Assembly (NCBI GenBank): GCA_050952085.1
Contig: JBMNKH010000004.1
Location: 372,001-436,000, forward strand
Origin: DTU015 sp012837895
GTDB lineage: Bacteria > Bacillota > Sulfobacillia > Fermentithermobacillales > Fermentithermobacillaceae
Reading direction: 5' to 3'
Length of the DNA: 64,000 nt
In this document: in pieces, positions 1 to 8,569 of the stretch
Layout: every line of letters begins with the position of its first letter
Numbering within the stretch: the stretch's first letter is position 1
Program-made: the position numbers and the translations under genes
The notes under the pieces: model-generated
Database searches by the model: none
What the model was told of the DNA's origin: nothing
Seen by the model: the letters and a program-made list of their open reading frames with translations, nothing else

Positions 1-849
1 GCCAAGGCGCCGCACTCTCTTTTCCTGGATTACCCTCAGCAGTTTTGCCTGGAGCCCCAGGGGCATAGAGTCAATTTCGTCAAGGTACAAAGTGCCTCCT
101 GAGGCCAGTTCCAAGAGCCCCGGACGGTCCTGGGCACCTGTGAACCCGCCTTTGGAGGTGCCGAACACCAGGCCTTCCAGCAAACCTTCAGGCAGGGCGG
201 CGCAGTTCTGGGCGACGAAGGCAGATCCCGCCCTTTCTGATGCAGAATGAATGGATTGGACAACCAGCTCCTTACCAGTGCCGGTCTCGCCCCAGACAAG
301 CACATTGGATTGGGTGCGGGCAACTTGAACCACTTGGCGCCTTACTTCCCTCATCACCGCCGATTGCCCCACTATGTCGTCTACAGTGAATAATTTCCGG
401 GAAATCTTAGCAGAAGCCCTGGGTCCGCCGGTGTCTTCCGCGCACTCCTTGATCCGGAGTTCCTGCCGCAAGTCGGCAATCCTTTCGGCCATTTCTTTGA
501 TCCTGGTGATATCTGTCGAAATCTCACACGCCCCGATGATCTTGTCCCCGTCTGTGATAGGGTATGTTGAATTTATGGTAGTGATTTTCTTACCCTTATA
601 GTTAGTGAAAGTCTGCTGCTTTGCTATCTCAGGCACCCCGTTCCTGAGCACCCTGAGCAAAGTGCTTGAGTCATGGGTGAGAGACGGGAAAACGTCCAGT
701 ATATGCTTGCCCAGCACTTCTTCGGGCAAGAGGCCGTCAAACTCTGAAGCAGCCTTGTTGTATACAACGGTTACGCCTTGTTCATTTACCACATGGATAC
801 CCTCGCTGGCCACTTCCAGCACTTTGAGAAGCGCAGTTAATAGATCCAG
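1..849 (-). CDS. Sigma-54-dependent PAS-domain transcriptional activator (partial)
   Basis: Leftward gene truncated at its C-terminus by the window edge; about 283 residues are visible. The N-terminus looks like a PAS sensor domain (GIHVVNEQGVTVVYNKAA near residue 15). After a short coiled linker, an NtrC-type AAA+ domain begins near residue 160 with Walker A GETGTGKE, the sigma-54 contact loop as GGFTGA (usual GAFTGA), and Walker B GGTLYLDEIDSMP. The Fis-type DNA-binding domain would lie outside the window. No ATG fits: an in-frame TGA sits at 855-853, and the first plausible start is CTG at 849, preceded at 7 nt by an AGGAGG ribosome binding site (GGAGG at 861-857). The gene is divergent from kdd, which has a -24/-12 promoter, so it is very probably the lysine-fermentation activator. 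The effector is unknown; PAS activators of this type usually sense a small molecule. Confidence 0.9.
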   Translation of the reverse strand, partial: MDLLTALLKVLEVASEGIHVVNEQGVTVVYNKAASEFDGLLPEEVLGKHILDVFPSLTHDSSTLLRVLRNGVPEIAKQQTFTNYKGKKITTINSTYPITDGDKIIGACEISTDITRIKEMAERIADLRQELRIKECAEDTGGPRASAKISRKLFTVDDIVGQSAVMREVRRQVVQVARTQSNVLVWGETGTGKELVVQSIHSASERAGSAFVAQNCAALPEGLLEGLVFGTSKGGFTGAQDRPGLLELASGGTLYLDEIDSMPLGLQAKLLRVIQEKRVRRLG

Positions 850-894
850 GGTTCATCCTCCTCATCAGGCACAGCCTACAACTCTCGCCGGACC

Positions 895-1031
895 GGCGGC
901 AGCCTTACTATTGGCAATTACCGTCACTGGCAGCCATCCGGCTATCAGCAATCACTGCCAGGCCGGCAGCCACCTGACTACCGGCAATCACGGCCAGGCT
1001 GGCAGTTATCCCGGTCCAGGCGACTACTGCA
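895..1031. repeat. Degenerate tandem repeat, four units of 32-36 bp
   Basis: Four imperfect head-to-tail units start near 895, 929, 961 and 997. Each has the pattern GGCAGCC, then a variable stretch, then CNGCAATCAC or similar. The array lies between the activator gene and the kdd promoter and holds no credible reading frame. It could be diverged duplicated binding sites or neutral slippage products. The rest of the 860-1287 spacer holds only the candidate operators listed separately. Confidence 0.55.
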
Positions 1032-1137
1032 GATCGGTAATTCTAGTCCGTCAATCCTGCCCGGAACTGCCGGTAATTTGGCGCCTGCACATAATACACA
1101 TGACCAAGATTCGGCAACCCTGACGCCGATTCCTGCC

Positions 1138-1227
1138 GGGATGAATGAAATCCTTGGATTATCCCTAAGAGCTGCGGCGCGTCCCACAAGGACACAAACC
1201 CCCTTACGCAGGCTTTCAACCGGTTGT
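1138..1227. promoter_or_regulatory. Candidate upstream activator sites for the kdd promoter
   Basis: Two dyads lie 60-150 bp upstream of the -24 element, the usual range for sigma-54 activator sites. At 1138-1165, GGGATGAAT faces ATTATCCC with one bulged base. At 1218-1227 is the perfect palindrome CAACCGGTTG. Neither is proven. The assignment rests on position and symmetry only. Confidence 0.3.
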
Positions 1228-1287
1228 TCAAGTGCTTGGAAATATCAGGTAGCAGGGGTGTTTGCTTAACGCCCGGCCGGAACCTCG

Positions 1288-1303
1288 TGGCACGGAAATT
1301 GCG
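1288..1303 (+). promoter_or_regulatory. Sigma-54 (-24/-12) promoter of the kdd-kam operon
   Basis: TGGCACGGAAATTGCG matches the sigma-54 consensus TGGCAC-N5-TTGC exactly. The GG (1289-1290) and GC (1301-1302) doublets are 10 nt apart. Transcription should start near 1313, so any translation start for kdd upstream of that is excluded. The divergent sigma-54 activator gene supports the call. Confidence 0.92.
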
Positions 1304-1366
1304 TTGATAAAGGGTATGAACGATTCGCTCGAGATGAACTACTTACTGATGACCGGAGGTGTTCAA

Positions 1367-2437
1367 ATGACAAAAGAGTACAAATGGGGATGTCCTTACG
1401 GCTGTCACAGGGTAATCGAACCTCAAGGCGTGCTGCCTCAAGCAGCGTGGAAGATAGACAATTCCCCGGAAATCCGGCGCAACGAAATACTTATTGACGT
1501 GGAAACTCTTAACGTGGATGCTGCAAGTTTCAAACAGATGGTGTCCCAATGTGACCCAGATGCTGACGATGCAAAGAAAGAAGAGCAAGTGGCTTCAAGG
1601 ATAATGGAGATAGTAGGCGAGCGGGGAAAGATGCACAACCCGGTCACAGGCTCAGGCGGGATGCTCTTGGGCCGGATCAGGGAATTCGGCCCCGAGGTGG
1701 AAGGCAAAGACGGGGCAAAATCCGGCGACAGGATTTGTACCTTGGTTTCCTTGTCCCTTACCCCCCTCAATATTACCAGGATTAAGAAGGTGCATCTTGA
1801 CAAGGATCAGGTCGATGTAGAGGGTACTGCCGCGCTTTTTGAGACAGGTGTGTTTTCGGTGCTGCCTGACGATATGGAGGATAAGCTGGCCCTTGCAGTC
1901 CTAGACGTTGCAGGTGCGCCTATCCAGACAGACAGGCTGGTGCAAGCTGGAGACACTGTGTTCATCCTGGGCGCAGGCGGGAAATCAGGGCTTATGTGCG
2001 CCAGCGTAGCTGCAAAGAAAGCAGGGCCCATGGGCAAAGTGATAGGGCTGGCTCACAGCAACAGGTCGGCAGCCAGGCTTAAGGACCTTGGAGTATGCGA
2101 TACTGTGCTCCAGGGAGACGCCAGGGATGCCATGGCCATAAGGAAATTGCTGCTAGAAGCTAACGACGGCAAGCAGGCAGATGTGACAATAAACTGCGTA
2201 AGCATCCCAGGTACTGAAATGGCGTCGATCTTGTGTACAAGGGACGGCGGGAAAGTCTACTTCTTCTCCATGGCTACAAGCTTTACTGCAGCAGCCCTAG
2301 GTGCCGAAGGGGTAGGCGCTGATGTAGACTTGATAATCGGAAACGGCTACGCCAAAGGCCATGCAGAATACGCGTTGGACTTGGTAAGAAGCGATAACAA
2401 GCTAAGAAGCATCCTTGAGGAGATGTTTCTGGAGTAG
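1367..2437 (+). CDS. kdd: L-erythro-3,5-diaminohexanoate dehydrogenase
   Basis: A 356-residue NAD(P)-dependent dehydrogenase that oxidatively deaminates 3,5-diaminohexanoate to 3-keto-5-aminohexanoate, the oxidation step of lysine fermentation. The N-terminus (CPYGCHRVIEPQGVLPQAAW) and the segment GKMHNPVTGSGGMLLGRI are characteristic of Kdd. A Rossmann-type nucleotide loop, VFILGAGGKSGLM, lies around residues 203-215. The frame is open further upstream, but the sigma-54 promoter starts transcription near 1313. The ATG at 1367 has GGAGG at 1355-1359 with 7 nt spacing and gives the family length. First gene of the kdd-kamABCDE operon, expected to be induced through the divergent activator. Confidence 0.95.
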   Translation: MTKEYKWGCPYGCHRVIEPQGVLPQAAWKIDNSPEIRRNEILIDVETLNVDAASFKQMVSQCDPDADDAKKEEQVASRIMEIVGERGKMHNPVTGSGGMLLGRIREFGPEVEGKDGAKSGDRICTLVSLSLTPLNITRIKKVHLDKDQVDVEGTAALFETGVFSVLPDDMEDKLALAVLDVAGAPIQTDRLVQAGDTVFILGAGGKSGLMCASVAAKKAGPMGKVIGLAHSNRSAARLKDLGVCDTVLQGDARDAMAIRKLLLEANDGKQADVTINCVSIPGTEMASILCTRDGGKVYFFSMATSFTAAALGAEGVGADVDLIIGNGYAKGHAEYALDLVRSDNKLRSILEEMFLE

Positions 2438-2528
2438 CCGGCGTTTCCGATTAGACCAGATGCCCGGCAAGTGCCCCGGAATTATCCCGCGATAGGGTAA
2501 CTGCCGGCACCAAGGAGGTAGTGGCAAA

Positions 2529-3833
2529 TTGCGCCATTGGAAAGAGATACCCTTATTCAAGGACGTTACAGAAGAAGAATGGAATGACTGGCGTTGGCAG
2601 TGGGGGAACCGCATCGAAGATGTGGAGGTACTAGCTCAGGTAGCCGGACTGAGCGAAGAAGCGGTAGAAGGGGTCAAACTTGCCCTGTCCCGGGTGAGGA
2701 TGGCCATAACCCCCTACTACGCCAGCCTCATAGAATACGGCAACCAATCGTGCCCCATAAGGCTGCAGGCGGTTCCCAGGGCACAGGAAGCTACAGTGCT
2801 TCCCTGGGAGGCATTTGACCCTTTGGCTGAAGACGAAGATTCGCCGGTCCCAGGGATAACCCACAGGTACCCTGACAGGGTGCTATTCCTGGTTACGGAA
2901 CAGTGTTCCATGTACTGCCGCCACTGCACAAGGCGCAGGGTGGTAGGGGTGACTGACCGTGTCGCTTCCACAGAGAAAATTGACATGGGCATCGAGTACG
3001 TCAAGAGCAACAAGCAAATACGTGACGTACTCATATCAGGCGGCGACCCGCTCACCCTGTCAGATGACAGGATTGAATATGTAGTGAGCCGGCTGCGGGA
3101 GATTCCCCATGTTGAGATCATAAGGATCGGGTCAAGGGCCCCTGTGGTGATGCCCCAGAGGATTACAAAAGAACTCGCCAGCATGTTGGCAAAATATCAT
3201 CCGGTCTACCTTAATACCCACTTCAACCATCCCAGGGAGGTAACGCCTGAAAGCGCCAGGGCTTGTGCAATCCTGGCAGACGCAGGGATTCCTTTGGGCA
3301 ACCAGAGTGTGCTTCTGAGAGGCATAAACAACTGTCCAAGAGTCATGAAAGAGCTGGTTCACGGGCTCCTCAAAATCCGTGTAAGGCCGTATTACATCTA
3401 CCAGTGCGACCTTACCTGGGGGCTTGAGCATTTCAGGACCACTGTGGCAGAAGGGCTTGAAATCATGGAGTATCTGAGGGGGCATACCACCGGGCTCGCA
3501 GTCCCCACTTATGTGATAGACGCGCCCGGCGGTGGCGGGAAGATCCCCATAGCCCCCAACTACCTGGTGTCTTTCGGCAGCAACACCGTGGTGGTGAGGA
3601 ACTACGAAGGGGTAATATCCGCTTACCGCGAGCCTGAATACGATCTTAGCGACAACCGGGATGAAGACGGCAAATGCAAGCTTTGCGGCGGCGACCACAA
3701 AGATGCCGTAGGTGTGGCAGGGCTTATAGGCGGAAAACAGGTGAGCTTGGCGCCCAGGGATACTGAGCGTTTCAAGCGGCGCCGTGTACACGGCCAGGAA
3801 GGTCTGGACGAAGACGCTTCCCGGGACAAATAG
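2529..3833 (+). CDS. kamA: Lysine 2,3-aminomutase
   Basis: Radical-SAM, PLP-dependent enzyme converting L-lysine to L-beta-lysine, the first step of the pathway. The iron-sulfur motif CSMYCRHC puts cysteines at 126, 130 and 133. The PLP lysine is in PGGGGKIP at about residue 338, as in the Clostridium subterminale enzyme. Cys269 (NNCPRVM) and the C-terminal KCKLCGG (Cys383, Cys386) fit the zinc site. At 434 residues it is slightly longer than the usual 410-420 because of a basic C-terminal tail. The start is TTG at 2529 with AAGGAGGT 10 nt upstream. It lies 91 nt after kdd in the same operon. Confidence 0.96.
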   Translation: MRHWKEIPLFKDVTEEEWNDWRWQWGNRIEDVEVLAQVAGLSEEAVEGVKLALSRVRMAITPYYASLIEYGNQSCPIRLQAVPRAQEATVLPWEAFDPLAEDEDSPVPGITHRYPDRVLFLVTEQCSMYCRHCTRRRVVGVTDRVASTEKIDMGIEYVKSNKQIRDVLISGGDPLTLSDDRIEYVVSRLREIPHVEIIRIGSRAPVVMPQRITKELASMLAKYHPVYLNTHFNHPREVTPESARACAILADAGIPLGNQSVLLRGINNCPRVMKELVHGLLKIRVRPYYIYQCDLTWGLEHFRTTVAEGLEIMEYLRGHTTGLAVPTYVIDAPGGGGKIPIAPNYLVSFGSNTVVVRNYEGVISAYREPEYDLSDNRDEDGKCKLCGGDHKDAVGVAGLIGGKQVSLAPRDTERFKRRRVHGQEGLDEDASRDK

Positions 3834-3896
3834 CGGGACCATGAGCAACTGGGATAAACAGTAACAAAGACAAGGGTAGAGGCGACAGGCCAGGGG

Positions 3897-4988
3897 GTGA
3901 TGGAGTCGGGCAAGCAGCTTGCAGATGTGGTGTCGGATAGCGGCGTGAGTTCCGTAGCAATAGTGGGTACCGCCAAGAACGTGGGCAAGACGGTTACCAT
4001 GAACTACCTGGTGTCAGAACTGTCTGCAAAGGGCTTAACCGCAGGCCTTGTATCATCAGGACGTGATGGGGAATCTATCGACGCCTTCACAGGCCAGCCT
4101 AAACCAAGCGTGGTTGCGCCCCAAGGTGCATGGGTTGCAACGGCTGAAGGCGTGCTCCGCGGGTCAGCCTCAGGGCTTGAAATTGCAGACGTACTGGGCA
4201 CCCAGGGCTTGTTTGGCCGGATTGTGCTAGGCAGGGCGGTAGAAGCTGTAGCTCTTGAACTTGTAGGCCCACGGAGCGCCAGGGAACTGGCCGCTATTGT
4301 CAACAAGCTCCTTGAACTGGGTACTGATATTGTGCTGGTAGACGGGGCTTTGGACCGCATAGCAGCTGCCAGCCCCAAGGTTAGTGATGCTACGATTTTG
4401 GCAACAGGCGCATCGTTAGATATGGACCTGGAGAGTATTGCCCAGGAGCTGGGCTTTGTGGTATGGCTCCTATCCAGGCCTGAGCACCCAGTCAAAGCCA
4501 TCGCCTCCCTAGCCAGGGAAGCTGTTGAGAAGGGCACAGTGTGTTTCATCCATGCCTGCCGTGGCAAGGAGCAGGGGAGATATACCTTAAGGCCGGCGCA
4601 CTATCCCACAGTCTTAGGTGTTGAAGACCTGGTCTTGGAGCAGGCAGGAGATGCAGCGGCAGTTGTGGTGCCCGGAGCGGTCAGCCAGGCATTCCTGGAT
4701 AAGGCCCGTTCATGGGCAAAACAGCGTGAGTTCGCAGTCATAGCCAGCGACGCCGTGAGCATCTTTGCATCCAAGCGTCCAGGCGTGAGCCTGTACGTGA
4801 CCCAGCCCCTCAACCTCCTTGCAGTAACAGTGAATCCAGTTAGCTACCTTGGGGTTTCCCATGATCCCCGGGAAATGGTCAACGCAATCGGCGCTGCGCT
4901 CAGGGATATAGGATACAAGCTGCCTGTGTTTGACGTGGTTTCAGGCGAAAAGAGCATAGAGGGGGTAAGCGGCATGGCCGTGGGGTAA
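3897..4988 (+). CDS. kamB: KamB, accessory protein of lysine 5,6-aminomutase
   Basis: A 363-residue protein always found in lysine-fermentation clusters between kamA and a MutS-like gene, and named there as a subunit of the aminomutase reactivating system. A P-loop, VAIVGTAKNVGKTVTMNYL, lies around residues 20-38, so nucleotide binding is likely. No membrane segment or signal peptide is visible. Its likely role, inferred from context, is helping exchange damaged adenosylcobalamin on KamDE together with KamC. The start is uncertain: GTG at 3897 and ATG at 3900 are adjacent, and neither has a well-spaced ribosome binding site. Mechanistic evidence for the family is thin. Confidence 0.75.
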   Translation: MMESGKQLADVVSDSGVSSVAIVGTAKNVGKTVTMNYLVSELSAKGLTAGLVSSGRDGESIDAFTGQPKPSVVAPQGAWVATAEGVLRGSASGLEIADVLGTQGLFGRIVLGRAVEAVALELVGPRSARELAAIVNKLLELGTDIVLVDGALDRIAAASPKVSDATILATGASLDMDLESIAQELGFVVWLLSRPEHPVKAIASLAREAVEKGTVCFIHACRGKEQGRYTLRPAHYPTVLGVEDLVLEQAGDAAAVVVPGAVSQAFLDKARSWAKQREFAVIASDAVSIFASKRPGVSLYVTQPLNLLAVTVNPVSYLGVSHDPREMVNAIGAALRDIGYKLPVFDVVSGEKSIEGVSGMAVG

Positions 4989-5073
4989 GCGCAGGAAAAC
5001 CACGATACCCAGGAAAGCCGCAGGGCCCCAAGGAGTTTTTCGTACCTGCCAGTACCGCACAGCACCTGGGGTT

Positions 5074-5089
5074 TGCCCAAATTTGGGCA
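5074..5089. promoter_or_regulatory. 16-bp perfect palindrome between kamB and kamC
   Basis: TGCCCAAATTTGGGCA is a perfect palindrome in the 167-nt gap between kamB and the likely kamC start. It lacks a T tract, so it is not a terminator. It could be an operator for a dimeric regulator or an mRNA hairpin. Confidence 0.45.
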
Positions 5090-5155
5090 TCTGTGAGGCC
5101 CAGGTCGGCTCCTGGCCGCAGGGTAAAAGCTAACGCCCGGCCCTTTTTGCCAGGA

Positions 5156-6763
5156 ATGGAGCAAGCCCTTGAATACGAGTTTGACCGGCTGGAAGCTGCG
5201 TTGAAGCTTTGGGACAAGAATCCTGATGTGTTTATAGAAATGCTTGGGATTCTAGACTCCCTGAAAGACCCTTTCCATGCCATAGATCTCCTGAGGGAAG
5301 GTCAGGTGCTTTCGCCTGCCGAGCTGTTTATCCTCGCCAATGTTTGTGCTTGCGTGAAGCGAATACGCAGCCTGCAAGAGAAAACGGCTGTTTCAGGATG
5401 GCCTGGCAAGGCCGTGCCTCCAGGCCTGGACCCGGTGGACGCATTGCTTGCCCCGGGTTCCCAGGGCCAACCCCGGTTTTACATAAGCGATGCCTATTCC
5501 CCGGCCCTTGCTGAGACCAGAAAGACTTGCAAACAAAAGCAGGAAATGTGGCAAAGGGAGATGTCTAGGCAGGCAAGGGCAGTGGAAAAAGCGCTGGGCC
5601 TCAGGATTCCAGGGACGGGCGAAATTGCGGTCCGCAAATCAGACCACGATCGCGTTGAAAAATCGAGATCCATGCCTGAACTGGGGGAAACCAGGCAAAC
5701 CCTTGCCCATGTATATTTCAGACTAATACCTAACAGGAACGCAGTAAACCTTGAAAAAGAATTAAGCTTGCTCAAATCAAAACAGCGCGAGCAGGAAAGG
5801 CAAGTGTTGCGGGAACTGTCCCGGGAGCTCAAGCAGTACCTTGCGGTAATCGAAGCAGCTTCACATGCACTAGGAGAGCTGGATTTCCTGCTAGCCAAGG
5901 TAGAATCGGCCAGAAGCATGGATGCCACAAGGCCTGAGATAATTTACCCAAGCGGTGCGGATGACAGGGGTTCCGGCAACGAGATGAGTTCTGGAACCAC
6001 AGGAGAACCCGGGCACAGCTCAGGCTATCGCACTGGGCCCGGCCTGGTACTCCAAGATGCTTTCCATCCTATGGTCCGGGACCAAGTTGAAGCCAGGGGC
6101 GGGACGTACCAGCCCATAACCATAGAACTGGATTCTGTGTCGGTGATAACAGGGCCCAACATGGGCGGCAAGACGGTGGCCCTGGCTACCGCTGGGCTGT
6201 GTGTGGCTATGGCCCAGTGGGGCCTCATGGTTCCCTGCAGGTCCATGAAGTTCAGCTTGTATGATCTCATCTATTTCCAGCCTGGGGTAGAACAAACCCC
6301 TGGACTGTCAAGCTTTGCGGCTGAAATCGTAAGCCTCAAGCAGCCCCTGGCCAGGGCAGCCCAAAAAGGACTGGTACTCCTGGACGAAGTGGGCAGGGGC
6401 ACAAACCCTTCACAAGGGCGTGCGCTTTACGCCGCGCTGCTCCAGTACTACCTGGAAAACGACACGGCCGGCTCTACAGTCGTGGCTACTACCCATTACC
6501 ACGGGCTGGCTGCAGCCCTCGGTGTGCCCCACTGGCAGGTAAAAGGCCTGGCGACTGAGTCCTTGGACTTGGAGCCCAGGAGGGAGGCAACACCGGCAGA
6601 GGGGGACGGCCTTGACTGGCTGTACCGGTACATGGATTACACCTTGCAGAAAGTGGGCCCGGATACCCCGACGCCCCAGGATGCGCTGGTTGTGGCAAAA
6701 GCTTTGGGACTTGAAGAAACAATTGTAGACAAAGCTCTCAAGTTTCATGGGCACGGTGGATGA
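5156..6763 (+). CDS. kamC: KamC, MutS-like ATPase of the lysine 5,6-aminomutase cluster
   Basis: A protein of about 535 residues whose C-terminal part is a MutS-family ATPase: Walker A TGPNMGGKT near residue 331, Walker B LVLLDEVGRGTNPSQGRAL and the H-loop TTHYHGL. The N-terminal half is helical with a charged coiled-coil stretch, and no mismatch-recognition domain is seen. In lysine-degradation clusters this family is named as the ATPase of the aminomutase reactivase, so it is not expected to act in DNA repair. The frame is open back to a GTG at 5093. The ATG at 5156 begins the conserved-looking MEQALEYEF, but neither has a good ribosome binding site, so the start is unsure. Confidence 0.82.
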   Translation: MEQALEYEFDRLEAALKLWDKNPDVFIEMLGILDSLKDPFHAIDLLREGQVLSPAELFILANVCACVKRIRSLQEKTAVSGWPGKAVPPGLDPVDALLAPGSQGQPRFYISDAYSPALAETRKTCKQKQEMWQREMSRQARAVEKALGLRIPGTGEIAVRKSDHDRVEKSRSMPELGETRQTLAHVYFRLIPNRNAVNLEKELSLLKSKQREQERQVLRELSRELKQYLAVIEAASHALGELDFLLAKVESARSMDATRPEIIYPSGADDRGSGNEMSSGTTGEPGHSSGYRTGPGLVLQDAFHPMVRDQVEARGGTYQPITIELDSVSVITGPNMGGKTVALATAGLCVAMAQWGLMVPCRSMKFSLYDLIYFQPGVEQTPGLSSFAAEIVSLKQPLARAAQKGLVLLDEVGRGTNPSQGRALYAALLQYYLENDTAGSTVVATTHYHGLAAALGVPHWQVKGLATESLDLEPRREATPAEGDGLDWLYRYMDYTLQKVGPDTPTPQDALVVAKALGLEETIVDKALKFHGHGG

Positions 6764-6836
6764 CGGCTCAGACATAGATACAGACAGCCCGCAGCACTCT
6801 AGACGGGCTGAAGTGCGGGTGAGGTGAAACCGGATT

Positions 6837-8423
6837 ATGCTAAGACTCAGTTTAGATGCGAAAACTGTAGAGAGATGCCACGAGATTTCAGAGAACATCA
6901 CGTCACGGGTTATTGACGAGCTTTCATCCCTGAGCACTGTGGCGATTGAAAGGACTGTGGCAAGGTTTGCAGGGATAGAAGGTGTAACTGCCGATGGAGT
7001 ACCCCTTGCCAACGTCCTGGTAAGCCACCTGGTTGAAAAGGGCAAGATCCACGACGGGGTAGCTATCCACCTGGCTAACGCTTGTCTTGCCCTGGGCAAG
7101 ACGCCTGCCGGAATCAGCGAGATGATATCCCGGGGCGAAATAGATATTTCAAACCTTGAGTGGCAGGGTACCGAAGAAGTAACCAGGAAGGCCCGTGAGA
7201 TATGCAAGGATTCGCTGGACAAGATTAGAGCCAGGCGGGCTGAGCGTGAAGTTTTGCTGGAGCAGCTTCCTGTTACCCAGACGCCCTGGCTTTATGTAAT
7301 ATGCGCTACAGGAAACATCCATGAAGATGCGGTCCAAGGGAGATTAGCAGCCTCCCAGGGGGCAGACGTAATAGCAGTGATACGTTCCACAGGGCAGAGT
7401 CTCCTGGACTATGTGCCACACGGGATTACCACGGAAGGTTTCGGAGGCACCTATGCCACCCAGGCGAATTTCAAGCTCATGCGGGATGCGCTTGACGAAG
7501 AGTCTCACAAACTAGGCCGCTACGTGAGGCTGGTCAACTACTGCTCGGGGCTTTGCATGCCTGAGATTGCGTACATGGGCGCAGTTGAGCGGCTTGACAT
7601 GATGCTTAACGATGCCATGTACGGCATCCTGTTCAGGGATATTAACATGGAGCGCACTTTCGTTGATCAAAATTTTTCGCGGATGATAAACGCTTATGCG
7701 GGCATCATCATAAACACAGGCGAGGACAACTACCTTACAACTGTAGACGCCTTTGATGCAGGCCCGTCGGTGCTTGCGTCACAATTCATGAATTACCATT
7801 TTGCAAAAAAAGCAGGCCTTAGAGACGAACAAATTGGGTTGGGCCACGCTTTTGAAATCGATCCTTCTATTGAAGACAGCTTAAGCTACGAGCTGGCCAT
7901 GGCGCTCCTGGTGCGCCAGCTGTTCCCTGACTGTCCTATCAAGTACATGCCGCCTACGGTGCACAAGAAAGGCGATATTTTCACATCCCATGTGCTCGAC
8001 TCCAACTTCAACCTGGTATCAGTGCTCACAGGCCAAACCATCCACCTCGTGGGCATGCTCACAGAAGCCATACATACACCGCTCATCCAAGACAGGTATC
8101 TTTCAATAAGAGCTGCCGCTTACATGCGTCAAGCGGCAAAGCATCTTGGCCATAACCTGGAGGTTAAGCGGGGCGGGCTTCTGGAAGCGCGTGCCACAAG
8201 CATTTTGGATGACACCCTCAAGCTGCTGGAGCGGGTGAACGAACAAGGACTGTTTGCTGCGATAACAGAGGGTGTGTTTGCAGGCGTGAAGCGGTTGAGA
8301 ACCGGCGGCAAGGGCAGGGAAGGCGTGTTCAAGAAAAGCCGGTGGTACTTCAACCCGGTAGAGGAAGCTTTGCGTGCCGGATTGTCCGGCGAATCACTCG
8401 GGGAAGGCCCCATCCAGGATTAG
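6837..8423 (+). CDS. kamD: Lysine 5,6-aminomutase alpha subunit
   Basis: The 528-residue large subunit of the adenosylcobalamin- and PLP-dependent aminomutase that moves the 6-amino group of beta-lysine to carbon 5, giving 3,5-diaminohexanoate. The length matches the 516-residue Clostridium sticklandii subunit. The protein has the family's helical N-terminus followed by a TIM-barrel core, with stretches such as CATGNIHEDAVQG and GEDNYLTTVDAFDAGPSVLA. The ATG at 6837 has GAGGTG 10 nt upstream. It forms a complex with KamE. Confidence 0.94.
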   Translation: MLRLSLDAKTVERCHEISENITSRVIDELSSLSTVAIERTVARFAGIEGVTADGVPLANVLVSHLVEKGKIHDGVAIHLANACLALGKTPAGISEMISRGEIDISNLEWQGTEEVTRKAREICKDSLDKIRARRAEREVLLEQLPVTQTPWLYVICATGNIHEDAVQGRLAASQGADVIAVIRSTGQSLLDYVPHGITTEGFGGTYATQANFKLMRDALDEESHKLGRYVRLVNYCSGLCMPEIAYMGAVERLDMMLNDAMYGILFRDINMERTFVDQNFSRMINAYAGIIINTGEDNYLTTVDAFDAGPSVLASQFMNYHFAKKAGLRDEQIGLGHAFEIDPSIEDSLSYELAMALLVRQLFPDCPIKYMPPTVHKKGDIFTSHVLDSNFNLVSVLTGQTIHLVGMLTEAIHTPLIQDRYLSIRAAAYMRQAAKHLGHNLEVKRGGLLEARATSILDDTLKLLERVNEQGLFAAITEGVFAGVKRLRTGGKGREGVFKKSRWYFNPVEEALRAGLSGESLGEGPIQD

Positions 8424-8536
8424 CCCGCGAAAGGAAGGGCACCCGACAACCAGGCTGCTGATTGTGCGATTACGATAGGCTGTCGGGATCAGGCCACCAG
8501 GATTAGGCGACTAGGACCGAGTCTCCAGGAGTAGGC
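8414..8536. repeat. Three dispersed copies of a 12-bp motif after kamD
   Basis: CCAGGATTAGCC (8414-8425, overlapping the kamD stop), CCAGGATTAGGC (8497-8508) and CCAGGAGTAGGC (8525-8536). The copies sit in the 198-nt kamD-kamE gap. An inverted pair CCCGACA/TGTCGGG (8442-8448 and 8481-8487) overlaps this region and could be an activator site for the promoter at 8570. Confidence 0.4.
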
Positions 8537-8569
8537 CGCCACGAGGAGCGCGCCTGCATTTACACCAAT

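Noticed and set aside
860..1260. Short plus-strand frames in the activator-kdd spacer
   Set aside because: They lie in degenerate repeats, lack ribosome binding sites and sit upstream of the mapped-by-motif transcript start.
1262..1366. Upstream extension of kdd to 1262
   Set aside because: It would include the sigma-54 promoter and lie before the predicted transcript start near 1313.
5093..6763. KamC as a DNA mismatch repair MutS
   Set aside because: No mismatch-binding domain is seen, it is about 535 residues rather than about 860, and it is embedded in the lysine aminomutase operon.
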